Shown here piece after piece: positions 44,126 to 52,957 of a DNA stretch of 64,000 nt. This stretch comes from Streptomyces sp. NBC_00582. Its GTDB lineage: Bacteria > Actinomycetota > Actinomycetes > Streptomycetales > Streptomycetaceae. Location of the stretch: positions 9,982,001 through 10,046,000 of the forward strand of contig NZ_CP107772.1 of the NCBI RefSeq assembly GCF_036345155.1, written 5' to 3'. Position 1 is the first letter of the stretch; the number at the start of each line of letters is the position of its first letter. Position numbers and translations under genes: made by a program. Below the pieces are notes generated by a model. That model saw only the letters and a list, made by a program, of their open reading frames with translations. It was not told the DNA's origin and ran no database searches.

Positions 44126-44637
44126 GTGGCTGGTGTGATCACGGCGTCGGAGTAGTCCTGGACAGCCCCGTTCACCGGGCTGAGCCCTAGGGCCCTTCTG
44201 ACGGATCTCCGCGGCGTCGCGACGCCCGGCACGCCCGCTCGCCGCACGGCGCGAAGGGCCAGGTGGCTCCGCCACATGACCCTCCACGCCGCACGCCGAG
44301 CGGGCGTGCCGAACGCCGCTCCTTCACCCACGGAGATCCGTCAGAAGGGCCCTAGGCTGTTCGGCAAGCTGATCACCGCGCTGCGGCGCGAGGGTGCGGA
44401 CCCGGTCCGCAGGGGCCGGCCGTGGAGCCTGCCGCTGGAAGACCGGGTCCTGCTGGTGTCGCGTACTGGCGGACCAACTACTGGGGCACTGGCCTGGTCG
44501 TCCCGCACCGTCGCGAGAGGGGCCAGGCCGAGCTCCCGGCCTGGAAGGAGGAACACAACGCTTCCCACCGCAAGGTCCGCGCCCGTGTCGTGCAGGTCAT
44601 CGGGCATGGCATAGATCTTTTACGGGACGACCCTTAA
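44126..44637 (+). pseudogene. IS5-family transposase relic split by a MITE
   Basis: The 5' part (VAGVITASE-stop-SWTAPFTGLSP) is cut at the codons for SPR by the element at 44187-44355. The frame resumes with RLFGKLITALRREGADPVRR and GRPWSLPLEDRVLLV, breaks, and ends with TNYWGTGLVVPHRRERGQAE and LPAWKEEHNASHRKVRARV. Removing the insert and one target copy restores SPRLFGKL in frame. The relic carries an in-frame TAG at 44153 and an internal deletion of the catalytic core, so it was already or has since become inactive. Confidence 0.7.
44187..44355. mobile_element. MITE with perfect 21-bp terminal inverted repeats and CTAG target duplication
   Basis: The left end (44191-44211, starting GGCCCTTCTGACGG) is exactly repeated in inverse at 44331-44351. 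CTAG flanks both ends (44187-44190 and 44352-44355). Inner sequences are also partly inverted (GGCACGCCCGCTCG and its complement), so the whole 161-base body can fold into one hairpin. It has no coding capacity. The CTAG/YTAR duplication is typical of IS5-family targets; a TA duplication with 22-bp ends (IS630-like) is an alternative reading. Confidence 0.85.
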
Positions 44638-45722
44638 AAATTGTATTTGTCGATGTTTTTGATGGTGAAGACGGTTGGATCTCCCAGGTTGGTAACGCCA
44701 TTGGTTCCAAGCACGAATAGCTGTCCGTCCATGGCTCTGAAACCTTGTCCGTCCCGTCCTGTGATCTGCCCCGAGGCAAGGGACTCCGCGGTCCACGCTG
44801 CGAGTTTCCCGAGTTCGGTGGGATCCCAGAGTTCAAAACTCTCGACGGTGCCGTCCTTGACGTACTCCCGCATGGTGTTGGGCGTTCCCAGGCCAGTCAG
44901 CTTCACCTTACCCTTGAAGGGCGATTGCGACAGGTACTGAGCGGCGGCATTGATGCCGACGGAGGTCGGAGCAATGATCGCCTTGAGGTTCGGGTACTTC
45001 TTGAGGAGACTCCCGGTGAGTCGATAAGACTTATCAGCGTTGTCGTCGCCGTAGGCGACGGTGATCAGTTTGATATCTGCATAGCTCGGGTCGTGCTTGA
45101 GGTCTTCCTTCATGTACTTGATCCAGTTGTTCTGGTTCGTCGCACTCTTTGCGGCGCTGAGAATCGCTATGTCTCCCTTGTAGTCGATCTGCTGCGCCAG
45201 CGAATGGATCAGCGGAAAGGTCAACTGATCTGGATCGGCAGGGGAGACGAAGGCGTTACGACACTCGGGGCGCGTGTCGGAGTCGTACGTGACCACTCGG
45301 ATACCCTTGTCCATCGCGTGCTTGAGCGCGCCGCAAAGAGCGTCGGGGTCCTGTGCGGAGACAACTATGGCGTCAACTCCCTCGTCGGTGAGTTGATTGA
45401 TGTATTTTACCTGCCCCGCTGTGTCGGTGCTGTCGGAAGTGCCAACCTGCTTGAATGTCGAGCCGAGCTTCTCGACAACTTCCCTACCGCCTTCGCTCGC
45501 AGCCGCAAAATACAGACTCTTCCCCAACTGCTTCGGGACGAAGGCAATCGTCAACCCCTTCTTTATGGGGTCCAAGGGATAACCCCTTTCTGCGGTAGTG
45601 GGGTTTGTCGGCACAGCACTCTCGGGATCCTTATTCTCACTACCGCACGCGGCCGTGAGAATCGTGAGCGGGATAATGACGACGAGCGCCGATACGGTAC
45701 GGCGTGCCATGAAATTGTTCAA
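44634..45722 (-). CDS. rhamnose-type sugar ABC transporter substrate-binding lipoprotein
   Basis: 362 aa. Signal peptide with lipobox LTAAC (Cys26). Periplasmic-binding-protein type 1 fold of the RhaS/LsrB/RbsB group: KKGLTIAFVPKQLGKSLYF, GVDAIVVSAQDPDAL and AFVSPADPDQ. The TTG at 45722 is preferred over the ATG four codons later because AGAAGAG lies just upstream of it. Codon use is unusual: clearly lower GC, with many A/T third positions. No permease or ATPase gene is adjacent, so this is an orphan that may feed the fucose/rhamnose-type transporter at 57.7-61.5 kb or be a transferred relic. Full length by family comparison. Confidence 0.85.
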   Translation of the reverse strand: MNNFMARRTVSALVVIIPLTILTAACGSENKDPESAVPTNPTTAERGYPLDPIKKGLTIAFVPKQLGKSLYFAAASEGGREVVEKLGSTFKQVGTSDSTDTAGQVKYINQLTDEGVDAIVVSAQDPDALCGALKHAMDKGIRVVTYDSDTRPECRNAFVSPADPDQLTFPLIHSLAQQIDYKGDIAILSAAKSATNQNNWIKYMKEDLKHDPSYADIKLITVAYGDDNADKSYRLTGSLLKKYPNLKAIIAPTSVGINAAAQYLSQSPFKGKVKLTGLGTPNTMREYVKDGTVESFELWDPTELGKLAAWTAESLASGQITGRDGQGFRAMDGQLFVLGTNGVTNLGDPTVFTIKNIDKYNF

Positions 45723-46757
45723 AACTCTTCTCTTTCCTCGGGTTGGGTGAGTGGTGCTGGACGAGCAGCCTTCCCGGCACTCCTGACGGCTGAGGGCATC
45801 AGAAACGAGCCGTCCCGGGCAGGACGCCTGAAAGGGTTTGGATCGAGGGGTGATTCCTCAAGAGCAAGAGCCGATGCCTCGGCTCGCCCTCACGCGACTC
45901 GCAGCGAGGCAGAAGGGCGGCTCGTGTGCTCTCTGGGTCCTATGCCATGGCCTCTGCCGGGCGAGATGGAGGGCTTCGGGCGTGCTAGCCCAGGTCGCCG
46001 ATGCAATGGGACACGCCCGACCGTCGAGCGGGGGCGAAGGGGAAGCGCTTGCGGTCTGACGGAGCGTCAGCACTGTCCGGTCCTGCTGGTCGTAGGCTGC
46101 CAGCCTCGACGGACTGAATGCTTTCAACTTGCATAGATCGGGACCTTAGGGCTTCCTCTCATGACCGTCAACTACCTGTACTGTCTGAATTTTCCACCAA
46201 ATCCGGTCAGGAAACTGTCTGGTGAATCGATTCAATGCACGTGATCCCTCTGCGGCCTGCCATGCCCGCGCTCCTCGCCGCCACCAGCTCCCGTGCCTGC
46301 GTGGTCGCGCACGCGTTTGGCACGGCCTGTGCCAGGCGTCAGGCGCCAGCGCCTGCGGGCATGCCGGTGACGACCGCCCGGCGAACTGGACCCTGATCTT
46401 GGCGTCGGTGGTGCAGTTGCGGGACCAGTGGCACCCCAAGCCGCAGTCCGGCCAGGCGGGACGGGGGGACTCCGCTGTAGCTGAGTAGGCGTAACGGTCT
46501 GAAGAGTCGCCCCGAAGAGATCCGATGTATGTGGTTTCCCGAGGTGGAGGGTGTGATCCTTCAGGCTCGGCATGCCTCCAAGGGTGGCTGTGCACAAGGC
46601 TGTTCTGGTTGAATCTCGTCTCGCTATAGACGCGGCCACCTTCATGCTCCTATAAATCCATCCGATGTCTTCTTCAGGGCAACGCCGAGGACGGCCGCCA
46701 TGTCGGCGCGCCGTTCCTGACGCCTGTCATCCCTCACGTGACACATGGAGCCGCACC
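45723..46757. promoter_or_regulatory. 1-kb intergenic region with LacI-like and fucose-type motifs
   Basis: No convincing gene. Two dyads of LacI type: TGAATGCTTTCAA (46115-46127, imperfect) and TGAATCGATTCA (46224-46235, perfect). Two copies of the element proposed for the fucose regulator: ATCCGATGTAT (46520-46530) and CCATCCGATGTCT (46658-46670). The second lies directly after TATAAAT (46651-46657), which could be the -10 of the fucosidase gene. Confidence 0.5.
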
Positions 46758-48812
46758 ATGTCCTCTGCCCCCCTCAGCAGACGCTCACTGATGAAGGCCG
46801 CCGCCCTGGCCGGAGGAGTGGCGGCCTTCGGGCTGCCACAGGCCCTGTGGCCCTCCACCGCCGAGGCGTACACCGTCCCCTCGAAGATGGACTGGTGGTA
46901 CCAGGCCAGGTTCGGGATGTTCATCCACTTCGGGTCGTACTCGTACCTCGGCCGGGGTGAGTGGGCGTTCGACAGCCAGCAGTGGAGCAAGGCGGACTAC
47001 CAGACCCAGGTCACCCGCAACTTCAACCCCACCCAGTTCAACGCCGCCACCATTGCCGAACTGGCCAAGAACGCCGGCATGAAGTACCTCGTGATCACCG
47101 CAAAGCACCACGAGGGCTTCGCGATGTGGGACTCCAACGTCCCCGGCTTCACCGACACCACGGCCACCAAGCAGTACAACCTGCACGACTACAACGGCGT
47201 CCGTGACGACCTGCTCATGGACCTCAAGACGGAGTGCGAGACCAGAGGCATCAAGTTCTGCCTGTACTACTCGATCCTCGATTGGAACCACCCCTCCCAG
47301 ACGGACCGTCACGAGAGCGGTCTCACCACGATGTCCTCGCAGGCCGCCCGCACCGCCTACATCGCCGACATGAAGGCACAGCTCCAGGAACTGCTGGACC
47401 GCTACGACCCGGCACTGCTCTGGTTCGACGGCGACTGGTTCGGCGAACCTTCCAGCCCCACCCTGGAAGACTGGTGGCTGACATCGGACGGCGTCGACCT
47501 CTACAACTGGCTGATCGCCCGCAAGCCCGACCTCATCGTCAACGAACGGGTCAGGCGGGACCACGGCCTCGGCGACTACGCGGTCGCGGAGTTCGGGATA
47601 CCCGGCACGCCGATGGGCCGGCCGTGGGAGCGGTGCGCCACCATGAACGGCGCCTGGGGTTACGACGCGTCGAAGGAGAACTCCTACAGGTCAGTCACGG
47701 ACATCGTTCGAGAGCTCGTGACGGTCGTCTCCCGGGACGGCAACCACCTGCTGAACATCGGTCCCAAGGGCGACGGCTCGGTCACCGCGGGAACCCAGAC
47801 CGTCCTGAACGGCCTGGCCTCATGGATGTCGACGTACAGCGACAGCATTCACGGCACCAGCGGCAGCCCGTTCGCCGCCGAACCCGCCTGGGGGAAGGTC
47901 ACCAAGAAGAACGGGAAGCTCTTCGCGCACGTCTTCACCTGGCCCACGAACGGGCAGCTGCGGATCCCGGCGATCGACAACACGATCAACCGCGTCTATC
48001 TGCTGAACAACCCCTCGGTCTCGCTCCCGTACACGGTCACCGACCAGATCAACGTCACCGTTCCCGCCACCGCGCCGAACGCCAACGACTCCGTGGTGTG
48101 CGTCGAGGTGCAGGGCATGCCCGTGCGGGTCTCGGCGACGGTATTCCAGAACGTCGACTACGAAGGTGCCCGGGCCGTTCTGCCGCTGGGCGGCTACACC
48201 TCCTCCCAGCTGTCGGCCGCCGGCCTGGGACCTGCCATGGCCTCGTCGCTCCTGGTGCCCGACGGCTACCAGGTGACGGGCTACTCCGGCGACAACTTCA
48301 CCGGCACCGCCTGGACGTTCACCTCGAACACCCCCGACCTCCGGGTGACCGGCAACAACGACGCCATCGCCTCCCTGAAGGTGACGTTCAGGCCCGACAA
48401 ATACTTCAGCCTGGCCAATGTCACGAACCACCTGGTGCTGGACAGCGGCGGCAATGTCGCGAGCGGCTCGAACCTGAAGCAGTGGGAGTCGGTAGACAGC
48501 GCCAATCTCCAGTGGCGGGCCATCGAACTCGGGAACGGCTACTACAGGCTCGTCAACCGCACCAACGGCATGGTGGCCGACGGCTGGGGCGCCACCGGCA
48601 ACGGCGACCCGGCCCGGCAGAAGGCCTGGGACGGCGGCAACACCCAGCAATGGCAGATCGTCCACCGCGGCCAAGGCCAGTACTCCATCGCCAACCGCAG
48701 CACGGGACTGGTCCTCGACGGCGGCGGAATGGTCGCCTCGGGGGCCGTGACCAAGCAGTGGACGTGGCAGCAGAGCACCAACCTGCTGTGGACGATCAGG
48801 CCAGTCGGCTGA
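46758..48812 (+). CDS. Tat-exported alpha-L-fucosidase (GH29) with beta/gamma-crystallin-like and ricin-type lectin domains
   Basis: 684 aa. Twin-arginine signal (LSRRSLMKAAALAGG). GH29 catalytic barrel at about 40-390: MFIHFGSYS, ITAKHHEGFAMWDS and LLWFDGDWF, where Asp224 is the expected nucleophile. A beta/gamma-crystallin-like domain follows at about 465-550 (FQNVDYEGARAVLPLGGY). A C-terminal ricin-B-type lectin domain at about 555-680 has repeated QW-like motifs (NLQWRAIEL, TQQWQIVHR, NLLWTIRPV). It should release L-fucose from plant xyloglucan or glycoproteins outside the cell while the lectin anchors it to glycans. ATG at 46758. It is the enzyme feeding the fucose pathway encoded convergently downstream. 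Confidence 0.9.
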   Translation: MSSAPLSRRSLMKAAALAGGVAAFGLPQALWPSTAEAYTVPSKMDWWYQARFGMFIHFGSYSYLGRGEWAFDSQQWSKADYQTQVTRNFNPTQFNAATIAELAKNAGMKYLVITAKHHEGFAMWDSNVPGFTDTTATKQYNLHDYNGVRDDLLMDLKTECETRGIKFCLYYSILDWNHPSQTDRHESGLTTMSSQAARTAYIADMKAQLQELLDRYDPALLWFDGDWFGEPSSPTLEDWWLTSDGVDLYNWLIARKPDLIVNERVRRDHGLGDYAVAEFGIPGTPMGRPWERCATMNGAWGYDASKENSYRSVTDIVRELVTVVSRDGNHLLNIGPKGDGSVTAGTQTVLNGLASWMSTYSDSIHGTSGSPFAAEPAWGKVTKKNGKLFAHVFTWPTNGQLRIPAIDNTINRVYLLNNPSVSLPYTVTDQINVTVPATAPNANDSVVCVEVQGMPVRVSATVFQNVDYEGARAVLPLGGYTSSQLSAAGLGPAMASSLLVPDGYQVTGYSGDNFTGTAWTFTSNTPDLRVTGNNDAIASLKVTFRPDKYFSLANVTNHLVLDSGGNVASGSNLKQWESVDSANLQWRAIELGNGYYRLVNRTNGMVADGWGATGNGDPARQKAWDGGNTQQWQIVHRGQGQYSIANRSTGLVLDGGGMVASGAVTKQWTWQQSTNLLWTIRPVG

Positions 48813-48845
48813 CGGGGGCGGTGGCCGCACACCGCCGACGGGCCG

Positions 48846-49481
48846 CTACGCGTCCTCGATCACGACGATGTCCAGGACGCGCGGCCCGTGCACGCCTTCC
48901 ACCCGGTCCAGTTCGATGTCGCTGGTGGCCGAGGGGCCGGAGATGAGCGTCAGCGGCCGGTACGGGTCCAGCCGTTGCAGCGCCTCGGGTACGTCGGGGG
49001 CTACCTGGCTCGCCCGGACCACGCAGATGTGCTGGTCCGGCAGCAGGGTCAGGGCCCGGCGGCCCTGGCCGGAGCCGTGGTCGAGGGTCACGGTTCCGGT
49101 GACGGCGATGGCGGCGGCGACAGTGGTGATCACGGCGTCCGCCGCGTCGAGCTGGTCCACCGTCAGCAGCGGGACGTCCTCCAGCCGCGACCAGGGTCCC
49201 TCGGGGACGAGGTCCTCGGGGAGTTCCGGCGGCAGGACCACGGACCGCGCTCCGGTGCGTGCCAGCGCGCGTCCGACGGCGGCCGCGGCGTCGGCCGACG
49301 GCACACGGACCACCGTGGCCCGGTACTCGGCGGCGCGATCGGTGAACAGTCCGACGGTGTCCGGCCCCGCGTGATCGGCGCGTGCTCCGCGCGGGACCGG
49401 TACGTCGTCGGGGCTCTCGGAGCCCGGGACGTCTCCCAGAGCCGCCCTCACCGCGCTGAGGACTGTCGTGCGGCCGCTCAT
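48846..49481 (-). CDS. lutC: lactate utilization protein LutC
   Basis: 211 aa, LutC/YkgG (LUD) domain: PLLTVDQLDAADAVITTVAA, AIAVTGTVTLDHGSGQGRRA and TSDIELDRVEGVHGPR. Third subunit of the LutABC iron-sulfur L-lactate oxidase. ATG overlaps the LutB stop by four bases. Last gene of the fucose operon, where it would help oxidise the L-lactate released by fucose breakdown. Confidence 0.9.
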   Translation of the reverse strand: MSGRTTVLSAVRAALGDVPGSESPDDVPVPRGARADHAGPDTVGLFTDRAAEYRATVVRVPSADAAAAVGRALARTGARSVVLPPELPEDLVPEGPWSRLEDVPLLTVDQLDAADAVITTVAAAIAVTGTVTLDHGSGQGRRALTLLPDQHICVVRASQVAPDVPEALQRLDPYRPLTLISGPSATSDIELDRVEGVHGPRVLDIVVIEDA

Positions 49482-50977
49482 CGTGCTTCGTTCCCTTCTG
49501 CCGTCGTAGGGCCTTCGTCTCGTCCGGTCGTTCTCGTACGGCGCCACCAGGCACGCATCGATTCCCGGGCCGGCGCCGGCGCGTCCCGGGTGGCGGACCA
49601 GCGGGCGAGGGGACCCGGCAGGAAGCCGATCCGGCCCTCGCGGGCCACCAGGCGGGCGCCGAGGGCTGCGAGCCGCTGGGCGGCTGCCAGGCGTTTCGGG
49701 GAGGACAGCACCGCCGTCGCGGCCTTCATGGCCAGCGCCTCGGTGGTGGGCAGCAGCCGGCTTTGGCGCTTCGCCTCCACCGCCTCGGCGCGCAGATGGG
49801 CCAGCACCTCGGGAATGTTGATCTTCACGGGGCACGCGTCGTAGCAGGCCCCGCACAGAGTCGAGGCGAAGGGCAGCGAGGCGGCGTTCTCGACGCCGAC
49901 GAGCTGCGGGGTCAGGACGGCGCCGATCGGCCCGGGATAGACGGAGCCGTAGGCGTGGCCGCCGGTGCGCTCGTACACCGGGCAGACGTTCAGGCAGGCC
50001 GAGCAGCGGATGCAGTTCAGCGCCTGGCGACCCACCTCGTCCGCCAGGGTGGCGGTGCGGCCGTTGTCGAGGAGCACCAGGTGGAAGTCCTGGGGACCGT
50101 CGCCCTCGGTGACGCCGGTCCACAGGGAGGTGTACGGGTTCATGCGCTCGCCAGTGGACGAGCGGGGGAGGAGCTGGAGGAAGACGTCCAGGTCGGCGAA
50201 GGACGGGAGCACCTTCTCGATGCCCATGACGGTGATCAGTGTCTCCGGCAGCGTCAGGCACATCCGTCCGTTGCCCTCCGACTCCACGACCACCACCGTG
50301 CCGGTGTCGGCGGCTGCGAAGTTGGCCCCGGAGACGGCCACCTTGGCGCGCAGGAACTTCTCCCGCAGATGGAGCCGGGCCGCTTCGGCGAGGTCGCGCG
50401 GGTCGTCGGTGAGGGTGTCGGGGGCGGGCTTGCCCCACTCTCCCATCTCCCGCCGGAAGATCTCCCGGATCTCGGAGCGGCCCCGGTGGATGGCCGGCAC
50501 GAGGATGTGGGAGGGGCGGTCACCGCCCAACTGCACGATGAGTTCGGCGAGATCGGTCTCATATGCGCGGATGCCGGCGTCGGCGAGCGCCTCGTTGAGG
50601 CCGATCTCCTGCGTGGCCATCGACTTGACCTTGACGACCTCCCGTTCGCCGGTCGCCTCCACCAGGCCGGTGACGATGCGGTTGGCCTCGGCGGCGTCCG
50701 CCGCCCAGTGCACGGTTCCGCCCGCGGCGGTCACCGCCTTCTCCAGCCGCAGGAGATGGTGGTCGAGGTGACGCAGGGTGTGGCGCTTGATCGCCGCGGC
50801 CGTCTCCCGCAGCTCCTCCCAGTCCTCCAGTTCGGCGGCGACCGCGAGGCGCTTGTCGCGGATGGTGCCGGTGGCCCGGCGCAGGTTCGCCCGCAGCCGG
50901 GTGTCGGCGAGCGCGTCGCGCGCGGCCTCGGGAAAGGCCGGTGTGCCCAGCCATACGACGTTGTCGGCGCCGCTCAC
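49478..50977 (-). CDS. lutB: lactate utilization iron-sulfur protein LutB
   Basis: 499 aa. LUD domain at about 70-300, then two [4Fe-4S] cluster motifs CIRCSACLNVCPVY and CGACYDACPVK, and the LutB C-terminal region. Electron-carrying core of the LutABC complex. The GTG start overlaps the LutA stop (GTGA). Confidence 0.93.
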   Translation of the reverse strand: MSGADNVVWLGTPAFPEAARDALADTRLRANLRRATGTIRDKRLAVAAELEDWEELRETAAAIKRHTLRHLDHHLLRLEKAVTAAGGTVHWAADAAEANRIVTGLVEATGEREVVKVKSMATQEIGLNEALADAGIRAYETDLAELIVQLGGDRPSHILVPAIHRGRSEIREIFRREMGEWGKPAPDTLTDDPRDLAEAARLHLREKFLRAKVAVSGANFAAADTGTVVVVESEGNGRMCLTLPETLITVMGIEKVLPSFADLDVFLQLLPRSSTGERMNPYTSLWTGVTEGDGPQDFHLVLLDNGRTATLADEVGRQALNCIRCSACLNVCPVYERTGGHAYGSVYPGPIGAVLTPQLVGVENAASLPFASTLCGACYDACPVKINIPEVLAHLRAEAVEAKRQSRLLPTTEALAMKAATAVLSSPKRLAAAQRLAALGARLVAREGRIGFLPGPLARWSATRDAPAPARESMRAWWRRTRTTGRDEGPTTAEGNEAR

Positions 50978-51714
50978 CGTGTGTCCCCTTCCGTGGAGGC
51001 CAGGATCTCGGCCAGGTGCAGTGTCCCGACGCCGGTGCGGAGCCGGGACAGGCCGCCGCCGATGTGCGTGAGACAGGAGTTGTCGCCGGCGGTCAGGAAC
51101 TCGGCGCCGGTGTCCAGGACATGGCGCATCTTGTCGGCCAGCATGGCGTTGGAGACGTCGGCGTTCTTCAGCGCGAAGGTGCCGCCGAAGCCGCAGCAGG
51201 AGTCGGCGGCGGGCAGTTCGACGAGGTCGATGCCCTTCACCGCGCGCAGCAGCCTGAGCGGCCGGTCTCCGACGCGCAGCATGCGCAGTGAGTGGCAGGT
51301 GGGGTGGTAGGTGACGCGGTGCGGGAAGTACGCGCCGACGTCGGTGACGCCCAGTACGTCGACGAGGAGTTCCGACAGTTCGTACACCGTGGGCGCCACC
51401 TGCTCGACCGCCTCGGTGAGAACGGGGTCCCCGTACTGGGCGGCGACCACCCGGTGGTTGTCGCGCACCATGCCCGCGCAGGATCCGGAGGGGGCGACGA
51501 CGGCGTCGTAGCCCGCGAAGACCTCGGTGAATCGGCGCACCATGGGCAGGGCTTCGGGACGGTAGCCGGTGTTGAAGTGCATCTGGCCGCAGCAGGTCTG
51601 CCCCTGCGGGAACTCCACGGTGTGGCCGAGGCGTTCCAGGAGCGCGGTCACTGCTTGGCCGGTGCGGGGGAACATGGTGTCGTTGAAGCAGGTGATGAAG
51701 AGAGCTATGCGCAT
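50974..51714 (-). CDS. lutA: lactate utilization protein LutA (CCG domains)
   Basis: 246 aa with two cysteine-rich CCG domains: QTCCGQMHFNTGY with PSGSCAGMVRD, and YHPTCHSLRML with DSCCGFGGTFALKN. These ligate the Fe-S or heterodisulfide-reductase-type cluster. The ATG at 51714 overlaps the upstream lactonase by 10 bases. Placement of lutABC in the same overlapping operon as fucose catabolism is the key functional clue. Confidence 0.93.
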   Translation of the reverse strand: MRIALFITCFNDTMFPRTGQAVTALLERLGHTVEFPQGQTCCGQMHFNTGYRPEALPMVRRFTEVFAGYDAVVAPSGSCAGMVRDNHRVVAAQYGDPVLTEAVEQVAPTVYELSELLVDVLGVTDVGAYFPHRVTYHPTCHSLRMLRVGDRPLRLLRAVKGIDLVELPAADSCCGFGGTFALKNADVSNAMLADKMRHVLDTGAEFLTAGDNSCLTHIGGGLSRLRTGVGTLHLAEILASTEGDTR

Positions 51715-52613
51715 GGTGCTTCCTGGAGTGGGCCCGGCAATCCGGTGAAGGTCAGGCCGTAGGTACGTTCGGCGGTGCCGGCGAAGACCTCGTGGCGTTC
51801 CGAGGGGGTGAGCCAGGCGGTCAGCTTCTGTGCTGTGTCGACCACGTGGCCGTAGGAGGCGGCGAGCCGGCAGACCGGCCAGTCGGAGCCGAACATCACG
51901 CGTTCGGGACCGAAGGCGTCCAGGACCGTGTCGGTGTACGGCTTGAGGTCCTCGACCGTCCAGGTGCCCCAGTCCGCCTCGGTGACCAGGCCGGAGAGTT
52001 TGCAGACGGTGTTGGGGAGGGCGGCGAACCATCGGACCTCCTCAGCCCATGGGGCGGAGTCACCGGACACGATGGGCGGCTTGCCCGCGTGGTCCAGGAC
52101 GCACGTGAGTTGCGGCAGGCGCGCGGCGGCCTCGGCCGCGGCCCTGAGCTGATGAGGCTTCACCACCAGGTCGTAGACGAGTCCCGCTTCGGCGACCGCC
52201 GTCAGCCCGCGCAGCACGTCAGGGCGCACAAGCCAGCGAGGGTCCGGTTCTCCCTGTACCTGATGGCGGATGCCGACCAGATACTCGCCTCCGAGGCCCG
52301 CGCGCAACCACGCGAGGCTGTCGGCGACATCCGGTGCCGTCAGGTCGGTCCACCCGACGACACCGGCGACCAGATCGTTGTCCGCCGCCAGCTCCAGAAA
52401 TTCAGGGGTCTCCTCCGGCACGGTGATCGTCTGCACCAGGACGGTGGCGGAGACTCCGGCGGCGCGGGCTTCCGGCGCCAGGTCGGCGAGGGTGAAGTCA
52501 CGGCGCAGCGGAGCGAGTTCGGGGCCGGTGATCCAGTCCTGGTCGCGGACCGAGAGCTGCCACACATGGTGGTGGGCGTCGACGATGCCCGGCCTGGGAT
52601 GCGGCACGGTCAC
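51705..52613 (-). CDS. amidohydrolase, probable L-fucono-lactone hydrolase
   Basis: 302 aa amidohydrolase-2 (COG3618) enzyme. Metal-binding DAHHHVW near the N-terminus, a central His in CVLDHAGKP and the catalytic Asp in MFGSDWPVC. Homologues in sugar-acid clusters hydrolyse L-fucono- or L-rhamnono-lactones to the aldonic acid. That is the expected step between the fucose dehydrogenase and fuconate dehydratase encoded alongside. The GTG at 52613 overlaps the mutarotase stop. Confidence 0.82.
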   Translation of the reverse strand: MTVPHPRPGIVDAHHHVWQLSVRDQDWITGPELAPLRRDFTLADLAPEARAAGVSATVLVQTITVPEETPEFLELAADNDLVAGVVGWTDLTAPDVADSLAWLRAGLGGEYLVGIRHQVQGEPDPRWLVRPDVLRGLTAVAEAGLVYDLVVKPHQLRAAAEAAARLPQLTCVLDHAGKPPIVSGDSAPWAEEVRWFAALPNTVCKLSGLVTEADWGTWTVEDLKPYTDTVLDAFGPERVMFGSDWPVCRLAASYGHVVDTAQKLTAWLTPSERHEVFAGTAERTYGLTFTGLPGPLQEAPCA

Positions 52614-52957
52614 CGTTGCCACACCACCGGCAGTGAGGCGTTCGAGCCCTCGGCGGAGCAGTCGTGGACAACGTCCGGGAGTTCGGCCGTCCGCGCCTGC
52701 CTGGCGATGTCGAGCGGCGGCTTCACCGGCTCGGGGATCATCGCCGGGTAGTCCTCGACGTCCAGGACGGGGGACAGGTCGCTGCCTCCCCCACGCCCGA
52801 CTTCGCTGGCGCGGGGGGACCCCCACCGCCAGATGGTCCACTCGCTCTCGCGCGCGAGGCCGATGGCGGCCGTCGGCTCCTCGGGCACCTGGGGGTGGGC
52901 CGCCTCGTACTCCTCGACGCGGTCGGCGCGGACCCTGGTGTGCGGGGCGATCCTCAA
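52610..52957 (-). CDS. L-fucose/L-rhamnose mutarotase (RhaM-type) with a repeat-derived insertion
   Basis: 115 aa ferredoxin-like dimeric barrel of the L-rhamnose mutarotase family: RVRADRVEEYEAAHPQVPEE with the conserved Tyr17 and His21, then EWTIWR and VEDYPAM. It interconverts anomers so that the dehydrogenase receives its preferred form. Residues 46-59 (GSPRASEVGRGGGS) are an in-frame insertion encoded by a Streptomyces short repeat, absent from homologues as I know them. It may impair or merely extend a loop. TTG start at 52957 with GAAGGAG upstream, overlapping the preceding stop (TTGA). Confidence 0.75.
   Translation of the reverse strand: MRIAPHTRVRADRVEEYEAAHPQVPEEPTAAIGLARESEWTIWRWGSPRASEVGRGGGSDLSPVLDVEDYPAMIPEPVKPPLDIARQARTAELPDVVHDCSAEGSNASLPVVWQR
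52781..52824. repeat. Streptomyces short palindromic repeat inside the mutarotase gene
   Basis: The plus strand reads CCTCCCCCACGCCCGACTTC then GCTGGCGCGGGGGGACCCCC. This matches the interspersed element of Streptomyces intergenic regions (CTCCCCCA-CTCGGCTTCGCTCGCGC-GGGGG type). The arms CTCCCCC / GGGGGGA are inverted. Here it lies inside a coding region and adds 42 bases (14 codons) without breaking the frame. Confidence 0.7.

Noticed and set aside
44187..44355. Reading the 44.2-kb hairpin as a transcription terminator
   Set aside because: It is far too long, has a CTAG duplication and exact inverted ends, and interrupts a transposase reading frame.
45838..46488. Small frames of 73-88 codons in the 1-kb gap before the fucosidase
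   Set aside because: No ribosome sites, no similarity that I recognise, and composition unlike the neighbouring coding genes.
49478..51714. Glycolate oxidase GlcDEF as an alternative for the Fe-S gene trio
   Set aside because: There is no FAD-binding GlcD/E subunit. The LUD domain plus two clusters, the CCG protein and the LutC-type partner define lutABC.
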